Origin: Centroberyx gerrardi
Lineage: Eukaryota > Chordata > Actinopteri > Beryciformes > Berycidae
Length of the DNA stretch: 64,000 nt
Direction: 5' to 3'
Assembly (NCBI RefSeq): GCF_048128805.1
Contig: NC_136005.1
Location: forward strand, 16,278,260 to 16,342,259
The notes beneath the pieces were generated by a model that saw only the letters and a program-made list of their open reading frames with translations, was not told where the DNA came from and searched no databases. Of the stretch, positions 37,901 to 49,438 are shown one piece after another. A program made the position numbers and the translations under genes. The first letter of the stretch is position 1; every line of letters starts with the position of its first letter.

Positions 37901-39908
37901 TACATAATTTTCAATATGTGCAGAATATTTATAGGTACTTTAAGGTAAATCATACCTTTTGTCCAGGATATACCCTTCCACCTTGTGCAGTTCTTTGCCA
38001 AAAAGGCCGCATGGTTTGAAATTCAAGCAGCACCTTTCTCCAGTTCTAGGCAAAAACAGAAATAACAGAATATCCTTTCACTCTCTACTGTTCCAGTCAT
38101 ACAAAACTTCCTCATTTTTCCAGTCTCTTTTCCTTCTTGTTGGTCAAACTTCCTCAATGTATTTACATCAACTGTGTCAGACTTGGTCTAAATATCCTAA
38201 GCTTTAAATCATGATCTTTAAAATAAGTATGGTGTCCAATATATGCCACAAAAATCTACCTAAACAAGTATTCCCAGAAGTAGAAGGGTTTATTTTTTGT
38301 CCTCTTACTTGTGGTTAATCACCTCCACATTTCCATACTGCTCAATCCACAGCTGGCCCACAATAATATTGTGAACACAGCATGTAGGGTTTGTCCATGT
38401 GTAGGCTTCATTGTGCCTGTAGAAAAAAAGACACAGTGACTTGAGTAGAGCAAGCAAAATGATAATAATGTTAATGTAAAAAATGGTCAGTAATGTTAAT
38501 TTGTATCAGCTTGAAGGCCATACTTGGGCAGCTCCAGTGTGATGATGCCTTTCGGCTCAGCCTCCACACTTTTGCCCCAGAACTTGAGTTTGGGGTAGAT
38601 GGAGCCGTGGAAGACAAAGTCTTTCTTCAGGCCCTCGGCGTGGAAGGCGCTGACTGGAGGATGGTGGCTCACCTGCTCCGATATCAGCCTGAAGCCCAGG
38701 TCCTCTCTGGGAGCAAGTGCACACATGTGATGTATGTTTGGTTGAGTCCGTTAAGTGAATGTAAATATTCAGTGTTGACTACATGTTATAGGACATTCCC
38801 TCTCACCTGACCAGTTCATAGGTTTCTCCCAGCAGCGGGTTGAAGGGTTTCCCTGTCCGCTCCCACTGGGAGGCCACAGCGGACACAGCAAACGCAGCCA
38901 CACACTGCCAATGTCAAACAAATACACACTCAAAATCATACATTAACTCAAAATGAAAGGTAAAATCCACTCAGAATAGTAAAAAAAACAACAAAACAAA
39001 GCAAAAAAAAAATCTGTTATGTAATTGTGAATGGATAAACGCTTCCCGCACACTATTTATATTTACAAGACCTCCATCTGGCATTCATCTTAGTGTAATT
39101 GTAACGTCAACACTATTTTGACCTGAGAAATTGGATGACTGGGTGTCAACATAACATTTCCCAGATAAAACGGAGCGTATACCTTCATCCTGTCAATGGA
39201 GTCTGTGGAGGCGTTGGCCTGGTGGATGAGGTAAGTGTGCTCCATGTACTCCGTCAGGCGCTGCAAGAAGCTGAGGGGCTCATTGAAAATCACAGGCATT
39301 GTAATCTTGGAGAGTTCCTGAAAGAGAAAGGAAGTGCAATTGAGGGTGGAGGACACATTAGAGAGAGAAAATAAAGTCACTTCACAATGCGATCGCTCTA
39401 TGTAATTTTCACGCTTGATGTTGAACAGACAGCGTGGAATTTGGTCACAAGATGTCCCATATTGTGGCACAAGATCACAAAGTTAAAGCAGCAAAGGATG
39501 AATAAAAAGGTCTTGTGTGTTGAATTTAAAAATCACATATGGCAGGCATCCTTCTCTAATATCTTATGGAGCCAAAAGAAACACAACTTTAGAAAATATA
39601 TGATTAGTGTGAATACGGCGGTCCGTACACCCTCCACATTCCATATCAGGATTATAACGTGCTGAACCCTTTCATGCCTTCAGCCGGCAGTACAGAAAAG
39701 CACACAGTGAGACATGCTATTCAGCACATTACATACATATTTTCCAACATGCTGTTCATTAAAATGGTTTGGAGAAAGACAGTATATCATCATCATTTGC
39801 CACTTTACAGTCATCTATCAGTGAAAACTCACCATTCCAATGCACTTCCTCAGGATACTCCAAATGCTAAAGTCATTTCTTGAAAACATAGGCGCAGGTA
39901 AGCTGGAC
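34931..39908 (-). other. osbpl1a: osbpl1a: OSBP-related ligand-binding domain
   Basis: Exons 17-27 (about aa 548-962) encode the sterol-binding beta barrel: [19 protein letters not shown] (lid), [40 protein letters not shown] and [13 protein letters not shown], ending [13 protein letters not shown]. It is almost collinear with human ORP1. Confidence 0.93.
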
Positions 39909-39915
39909 CTGAGAC

Positions 39916-39964
<49 letters not shown>

Positions 39965-42374
39965 AGACAAATTTGCATTACTTCTATAAGGCTTTGTAAG
40001 TTGTATCGACTTTGTGCCACTGCTACTAAAATAGCCACATTTCATTAGATTAAATGTGCCAGACATGCCGCGGTCATATCTTATTCAAGCGAATATAGTC
40101 TTCAGGCCACAACAAAAGCCCTTAGTGTAGTTTCAGGCACAGGTAACAATGACAAATTGGACCAAAGCCCAGAGAGACAATCAACACCAATATACAAGGC
40201 GTCCAGCAGAACTAGGAACAATCCTGCAGTAACTGTTTGACAGGAGTTAACTCATTTCTAATAGATTTAGAGGAGCAGCCAAGTGGAACTATTTTATCCA
40301 CTTTAAAGTTTTAAAGGTTGAAGTTTGGATGGTTTCTCTAAATTGGAGGAGCAATAGCAAATAAGACATTGAAAAAATAAAACAACAGAGTTAAAAAAAA
40401 ACAACAAGTATTAAAACTGATATCCATCTAAAAAGTGTGAACTCCACTCCACAGCCTGAAGGGATTAGTCAACGTCGGATCGTACTGCGGTCCGATTATT
40501 GCATTACACTGTGACCACATCAATATTTAACAGGTCCAACACAGAGCTCAGTCCTTTCAATACAAGCCATTCTCTTGCCTTCACCAGGCTGGCCCTCTCT
40601 CTAAATTATTCACACTCTGAACTGGCAAGACCTGAGAGAACATATGAAAATCAAAATAAAGCTCAGTCAGAAAACAGAACTGTCAGGGCAAGAGCAGGAT
40701 AGAGAGAACATTAAAACAAAACACTCAGAGAGGTGATACATTAGTCAAAAGGGGCAAAAACAGAAGCTGAACCTTTGGATTTAAAATATAACGGCTCTAA
40801 AAAACATCAAACACACTGATGTGAGGAGACGAGCCCTTTTTTGAATTTGTTTCTGTTTTGATGCGAGGTGGATAAAAGCAGGGTGTCAGCGGTCCATTTG
40901 GGAAATTGTAGGGTCGTACAGCACCGCTGACCTATGCTCTGGGATCCCATTGGGCTGAGTCTCCTCCTCGTTGCCATGGTGATCCTCTTGTGACATGCTG
41001 GTGGGGTTGCTGCGATTGCTGCTTAACAGGACAGAGCCTTCCTCCTCCTCGTCTTCCTCAAAGGAATGGCTGGCCACCGTCTCAAAGCCGCTCAGGGAGT
41101 GGTCCGAGTCCGATTCTGAGAGACACGGGAGAGAGAGACAGAGCAGGGCGTCTGCAGGTGTCAGAAATATCGATTTCACACTTTTTAAGCCGTTTTGAAT
41201 ACCTGGAAATGTATTTAGGACCAATTTAAAAACCAAAATTAAGAAATAAAAGTTCTGAAACAATAAATGGGCAGTATAAGGAAAAAGGCACCAGGAAATT
41301 AATTATATTAATTAGCATATTCTACTACAAACTCCAAAACTTCACTACAAACTTAGTACATCTCTGTGTTAAGAGTGGACATGCAATGCAAAGAAAATAT
41401 AAAAGGAGAAATGAGATCTACTACTGTTAAGGCCTTAGATTTAAATAATGCAAGACTTTTCTAACCCATGGATACCTTGCGTAGTTTAGTGGCGAGCCAG
41501 TGTACACACATGCATGACAGCAGTAGGAATAATAGATTTATGTCACTGATCAATCATTACCATATTCATTATCATGCTCAGTAATAGATCCATACTCATA
41601 ACAACTATGAATATAGATCTACCATATGAGTATGGATCTATCATTAGTGTTTAATTTAATTTAACCTTGACATATCCAGGCAGTCCAATCCAATTAGTTT
41701 TTCTTTTCCAAGAGAGAACTGGGTACGTAAGGCATCCAGCAACAAATTAGATCAAAAATAAACAGAAGTCCTTTCAAGACTTACTAATGAAGTTTGAATA
41801 CACAGTTAATAAGAAAAAATGAGTACATTCCAAAAATTTTCCTGCAGAATTTCTGTAGATCAAAGTTGTGTAGCCGTTGTGAAAGCAGTCACTGGGAATC
41901 AATCAGGCCCATTTTTATTTCACTATCATGCAGGTTTTCCACACAAAAAAATCAATCACAATCATTCGTGTGAAAAGGCTTCAAGTTATTTTAACACAAC
42001 AGGTAAACACTTAAGCTCATGACACGCTTGAGTCGGACGTACCAAAGCAATTCCCCACCAGGAAAAAGAGTTCCAGCGCCCTACAGGTGAATGACAGAGC
42101 GTGGGATGTGTGAGCGGAGCTTGTCACAAAACCTCCTGCATCAATCCCCCAAATCCAGTCCTGTTTGACAACTGTCAACTCACCAGACACAGCGTCGTAG
42201 AACTCATCCTCGCTCAGCGCGCTGCGTGGTGAAGATCCCTTGACGACGGATTGCTCAAGTTCGTGATGCTCTGTAGCCAGAGTCTGCAGCGCTTCAGACA
42301 GGATCTTATTCTTCTCTACCTCCTGCTCCAATTTCAGACTGCGCACCTGAGCACACCGCGCACACACACACGCA

Positions 42375-42429
<55 letters not shown>

Positions 42430-45400
42430 CACACAATGAGCAGGCAAATCACACATAAAAACACATCAGCCCAACTGAATTTGATGACAGATAATTGTAG
42501 ATGAGAAATAAAACCATGGTTACCAACATTTTATTCCAAGGCTATTTTCAAACAAAACAGTGCATGATTGTCAGAGAAACTGAGTCAGACCAGCAGTGTT
42601 GCTCTGAACTGAGCCTGGACAGCAATAGGTCAGTAAATACACAGCATAGTGACTGGCTGATCGCCCCCCTGCTCAGTCCTCTGATCAGCAGACCCAGAAG
42701 CAGACAATGCTGAGCGGGACGAGCCATGTTTATCTGTAATGCAGGACAGCTGCCTCGAAGCCGCTGTCTCAAATGGCTTGCCAGAGAACATGATTCCCAT
42801 GGAGGAGAAGAGATCAAATGACGGTAATGGACTGGGATATAAACAATTAGCCAAACCTCCCTTTTAGGCGACGCATTATTGTGTATAATTTGAAGATGTG
42901 CTCATTTTTCAAACGCTCCTTTCCCCAAATATTACTTCAGCGCTTCCATCAACATATTTTCACTCGGCTGATAATGCGTGAACGCGAAGATAGGAGACCG
43001 AAGAAAGAGGCCAGGTTTCATTTAGGACTTCACCCATGTCGAAGATACAGGAAAGGCCTACTTTATGGATGATTTCTACCCAAGACAGTAAGACAAGAAA
43101 TGGTACCGTTGAGTGGGGAAAAAGAGGTTTATAATAATGACAAGGTCCCACCACCTGCAGATGAATCACAAACAAGAGACTATATTGAACCCAAGGGATA
43201 AGTTATTTTTGCTTGGCCCCCTCCACCGCCTCCTGGAACCGGTTAAGGATTCAATATTTTGCTCAAGGACACTTCAGCAGAGCAGACGCTTGCTGTCACA
43301 GGGGATTGAACCCAGATCGGTCTCCCTGCTGCCCGTAAAGTTTCACTATGAGCCTGTTTCAGTCTGTGTAACATTATGTGGGTCTCACACAGGCCGAGAT
43401 ACGCACATTTGAGCTGTTCCTATTGAGACTAGGCCTATTCAACGTGCGCATTGAGATTTTGTGTGCCCTTTCCCTTGCGTACGGGATGCCAACTGTGTGA
43501 TCTGGCTCTGCATATCAGCACAGCTGAATGATCGAGGCCCGTGTGCCCATGTGCAAATGCTGGCTGCGCCGGGTGTCCATTAAACTGAGCACATTCAAAT
43601 GATTTCTTGGCACCTTCCGCGCGTCCTGGTGCTGCCGTCTCTTCAGATGATCTCTTAGAAATTCAACTGACTGGTGTGCGAGATGAAGCTGTGTGAGTGT
43701 GTGTGTGGGTCGGAGGAAAACGAAGAGACGTGCAGAAAAATACATTCCAAGCATTCCAGGATTTAGTGGACTGAGATCATCGTGTTTTTTAACATTTAAT
43801 GATTTTAATGGTACTGGTTATGGCTTCAAATTTTTGTGACTCAACAATTCATATCCCATTGGATGTCTTTCGCATTTATTAGTGTGCAAATTTCTTGTTT
43901 TAGATGAGGAAATCGATGGGAGCTCGACATATTGCAGGGTTTTGTGTGCATAAAGAAAGGCATGTATAAACGGGCTGAATCTGTGTATCATAATGTGAAG
44001 GTGAACATTCCTTGATTTGCATATTCAACACCTTTAGTGTGCATCTTGCCGCTGATCCTCTTGTCTTATTATTCATTTCAGTTGCAATGAACTGCATTGA
44101 AACACTCTGGTGCATCAAAAGCAGCATTAAAAATCAATGAACAGTGATTAACCAGTGGATGATTCTCATTCTGATGTGTTGCTCTGAATGAAATTGAATG
44201 GTTCAGTATGTGCCAGTATTCTACAATTAGTAATTGTGGAAACTAAAATTGTGATACACGATTATACAAAATTAAGTGTGAAGCCCTAGCAATACATATG
44301 TGGAAACTGCCCTCTATGCATACACAAATACACAAACAAATACTTCCGCACATGCAAATGGACACATATGCACTGATCAATCAATTCCACTGTATGAACT
44401 GTATCAATCAAGACCTCAGTATTACAGCTTCCTTTGACTGCAGCTGTGTCTGATAGCTTGTAAACCAGAGCGCTGCCGGGCCGGATGCTATTACAGTGAA
44501 ATCATGCGGGGTCAATGGTGTTTGCCTCAGTGTTTACATTTACTTTACCAATGCCATTTCTTCACCTGCATGCTGAACACCTGAGAGTGTCCAGCATTTT
44601 GTCCAGATTACCAGGCCATTCAGGAGTTCACATGCATCAGTAAACCTCAAGATGCCACAGCCTTCTGGACTAAACATTGGAAATGGACGCTGTTATGTAA
44701 AACACTTTGTTATGTAAAGCACTATGTAGATAAATGCAATATGAATAAAGCTTATTATTAATATTATTATTGTAATTATTATTACATTATTGCAACACAG
44801 GGTGGGTTCTGGTTGCGAGCTACAACCAGCTGTGGCATCCAGTTTTCTGGCATGGTATAATTTATCCATTGAATCCATCCATTATAATCAAATCCATTGA
44901 ATCACACACAAAAAAATCCATCTGACAGCTTATAATCATTGCGCTTGAATGACAGGCTTTCATAAGATAGTGTGAATTGTGCCCGCAGTTCTTTATGAAA
45001 TATGGAATTTTTCAAGGCAATGTGATTCTTCTTACATAACAAACACACAAAACACCACTGATAACAGCTTTCCTGTTGATTGCAGCATTTATATTCTGCA
45101 TGTTTTTGTTTACCTGTGTTGCAACAAGTTCTGGGGAATAAATTGCTGGTAATGTACTGATAGAATAGATAAAAAAAAATGAGACAGCTCAGGCAAAGGC
45201 ATTCGCACAGAGGCAATCTGCCCTGGAGAAGTGACACTTACCCCTTCCTGTCTGGAGAAGAGGCCGAGACAGACGCTCAGATTGGAACTGGTCTCGCTTG
45301 ACAACTCACACACCTCCTGCATTTTCTGTAATATGGTGGATGGAAACCCTGACGGGACAAACAAGGACACAACATTTGTTGATGAGGGAAAGCTGGTGCC

Positions 45401-46904
45401 AAATAATTTGCTGCAATGCAAAATATCACACGTTCTCACCACTCGATATTTACTTGTAGAGTGAAACAAGATGCTAAAGAAGCAGAAAGACAAACTGCAG
45501 TTAACTCGAAGATAAACTTATGTGTTTTCTTAATGTGTTAATGTGTTTTCTATTTAATGTTCTCAGAAAAGCTACAAACAGCAACAGGCCAGATACAGAG
45601 GTCTAAATCAGTGGTTGTCAACCTGGGGGTTGGGACCCCCCAGGTGGTCGTGAGATCATTTTGGGGGGGGGGGGTCGCAAGATACTGAATAGTTTTCAGC
45701 CTCTAGACCTCCTCTGATAATGAATCAAATTAAACCTGAAAAGAGAAAATCACTCTGCATGTTTGTCATGGGGGTCGCGAATAGACATCGCTTTGTTTTA
45801 AAGGGTCACGAGCCAAAAAGGTAGAGAACCACTGGTCTAAATGACAGGAACCTTAATAATATGGATTCAGACATATTCTATCAATATTGTGCATTTAAAG
45901 TTCCTTGTTAATGTGTGTAGCTGTAATTACAAGGTTTCCATTTCTATTCTTAAGCGGCTCATATTAGTGAGGTTCTACATCTGTTATGTATATTACGTCA
46001 TTTACCCCCCAAAAAAAGAAAAGACAAGAAAAAAACATCACAACTGACAATGAAATAAAAGGTTTTACTTTCTTCAAGCCCGTCATTTTTCACCATGGAC
46101 AGGAAAGCTGCCACCTCCTTCTCCAGTCGTTTACGGCTGGCCTCAGCTGCCTGGATCCAGAGAGACACAGGGGCAGAGCGGATGAACAAACAGCACAGGA
46201 TGGGACGTCTGGGGGCATCCGAGTACAGTGAAAACACTATAATTATGTTGACGTATTAATTATAGATTTTTTTGTTCGCTGCCACCTGTAGTGAGTCTGT
46301 GAGTTCCCCGAGTGAGATCACCTCCTCTTCCTCCTCCTCGCTGCCCTGATCTTGGGAGCAGTAGTGTGTGCTGTAGGCAGAGTGGTCCTCCAGCGCATCC
46401 AGCCAAGCCTGCAGGACAGTAACATCTTTTCACTCATGTCATTAGGAAAACCAAACATGACAGCAAGGATACCGAACTGATCTAGTAGAAAAAGGCACTT
46501 GAGATTAGAGCCAGAAAAAGAAAGACTCTCACTTTTCTTGTTGCCTCTGGGTCATTTTTGGGTGAAACTTTGAAGTGATGCACGCTGTCGTCAAAGCACT
46601 TGAGGGTAAAAAAGCAGTTATCTCTCGCTCTGATCTGGAAAGCAAAACCTAAAGATTAAAAAGAGCATTGCAGCTTGTGGGAGTGCTGACATCTTGGTCT
46701 GAATCTGGGTCAGGAGAGCAAGAATCTTTAATACTATATCTTTTATCACCTTGTTAACACAACAGTCGAAAAGGAGTATCATTTTGAAATCTTGGCTTAC
46801 CAAACAGTGAGCCTGTGTCAGGGATTTACAGCCTTGCCTTCTGATATTGGCAGCTGCATCTGACCTTCAGATATATATGTATATATGAGAGAGAGAGGGA
46901 GAGA

Positions 46905-46951
<47 letters not shown>

Positions 46952-49405
46952 CTAAGACATCTTTCCATAATCTGTGTGAAAAATGTTTAAACAAGTAGTG
47001 CTGGTACCTACTGTTTAGAATACCAGGACAAAACCCCGTCCTGCAGGACGACCCAGTAGGAGCGCCAGCCGAAGAATCTGGAGGTCTGCGGGACGAACCA
47101 GAAGATCAGAATGAGCGTTCTCCTTCTCAGTGGTTTCTATCGTGTGTTATTTAATAATCATGGCCACACTCTACTACCTTCCAGAGGAGTCCTTCAAATG
47201 TCTTGACGTGGCGGGTCATACCCTGTGACGGACAGAGATTAGGAACATGAATAAAATATAAAACACATAACTTTGGGAAGGACACGATCAGCACTAAAGC
47301 ACTCACTCGATGGACGTTGACTTCAAGGACCTGCTTCATCACTGTATCGTTGGCCAGGTCGAACACAGTCTGGCCTGGGAGATATTGACACAAAACGATT
47401 GGTGTTTTAGTACAACAGAAAACACTGATATGGAGGCAAAACATATGACTTGACCCCTAAAGGCTGATAGCAACGATTTGTATCTATCAAGGTTGTGAAA
47501 CTGAAGTCTGGAACTTCTTTTTACCATCTGAACATGACACCTGAACCTGACATTTCATAACAAGAATCGCTTAAACAAACCAAGACAATGTGTACGGTTT
47601 CTCCCACTTTCCTTGCCCTTAAAGGTAAAAAAAGAGACAAAAACTCCAAACTCCAAGAACACAGAAAAACAAAACAGAAAGCAAAGGCGCAAATTTTCAA
47701 GCTGCTAACCGACTACTCTCAGCTCTGTTTTTTCTACTCCCAGGAACTTAGTTTTACTGCTGTGCAACAAGGCAAAATTAGCTTGCCGGACATTCTGTCA
47801 TGAAGCCCTGGGAACTAATGGGGCCTCGGTGATTTTAACAGCAGAAGTCACTCTCGACAGATGGCTCCGGCTGATGAGTTTTACCATTCTTGTTCTTGGT
47901 AATTGGGCTGGCCCCGCTCTTGAGCAGCTTCAGGGCACATTGCTTCTGGCCTCGGTAGGCTGCACAGTGGAGCGGAGTGTTACCCAGCAGATCAGTGCAG
48001 TTGATGTCTGGTGGCTTCTTCTTGTTGAGCTAGAACGAACAGAGAAGAAAGAAAGAGCCATAAATCCTGTCTCTAGACTCAGAGTAACTGGCTGGGCCTA
48101 AGTGTCCTGAAGGTGTTTGGTATTCCTCTAAGCATTAAAGCATGAACGCGGCTGTGCCCGGCTGACATTTTGGCTGAATTAGCCGAACTGCGAGCGGAGG
48201 AACCAAGTGGAAACTTTGATTCCTCGCTCTCAGTCCAGGATTTGGCGTAGCTACAGCTCACACGGTGTGACTGCCACGACTTCCCAAGGCTTTACTTCTT
48301 ACTGTGTTTATTCTGTGTATTTTGTTTATGTTTGTTTATGTTCCATTTTGTTATCAAGCCACTGCACGCCTGACCGTCCAGGAAGGGGGATCTCTCTCTC
48401 TCTCTCTGTGATGCCCTTCCCAAGGTTTCTTCTATTTTTTTCCCAATGAGATTTGAGTTTGGGTTTTTCCTTGTTCTCATTGAGAGTCTAAGGTTTGCTG
48501 GTTGACGTTTTTGATTTCATTTATGTTTTCATAATGTGGGTGTTGTGAAGCCCTTTGAGACTGTGACTGTGATTAAAGGCTATACAAATAAACCTGACTT
48601 GACAAGTATGCTAGACAATTTATAGCTGACAAGTACAGACATACACACACACACCCCTTTTGGCCCATTACACTGACTACAGAAATCAGCCCATTGCAGC
48701 TGTATTCAGTTGTTAGCCGAAAACTGAGAGCAAAGACAACAAACCAGAGTGTGTCACTAACCAGCTGAGTCAGAGTTGAAAGATCTCCTTCTCTCGCGGC
48801 TTCCAAAAGTTGTTCCTCCAGTTTCCTCTCCTCTGTTCTCTCAGCCGCTGACACCAGCAAAAGGATGTGATTTCAAAGAAATAATTTGAGATGATTTATA
48901 AGGATTAATACATGTTATATAAATATATTGTATGAATTGTATGTCACTCTGATTAAACATTAAACAAACAATATATTCATGGAGATTGACAAATTCAGTT
49001 TTCCATGACATCTCTTAGATGACAACACGTCTCTCAGTCTCTCACCTTCTAACATGCTTCTGATCTCTGCATTTTGAGTGACATCTTTGGGAATCTGTGC
49101 TGTCCCATTGATGACAGTAGCACATGCATCAAAGCGCAGCAGCAGCATGACAACCTCCTGATCAATACGTGATTGAGTGATTGATTGATTCAACGAGTGG
49201 ATGAAAAAATACATGCACAAAATCATACTCATCAAAACAAGAAAGCATTAAGTGACAACGTTAATAAACTTAAAATCAGAGAATAAAATTCAGGAAACAT
49301 AAAGGTACCTTTCGTCCTGTGAAGGCAGCTTTGTGCAGTGGCATGTCTCCCATGTTATTGGGCAAGTTGGCGTCTGCTCCTGCCTGCAGTATGTATGCAA
49401 CACAC

Positions 49406-49438
<33 letters not shown>

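Noticed and set aside
45671-45681. Poly-G tract as a G-quadruplex regulator
   Set aside because: It is part of the hAT MITE and has only one G run of note.
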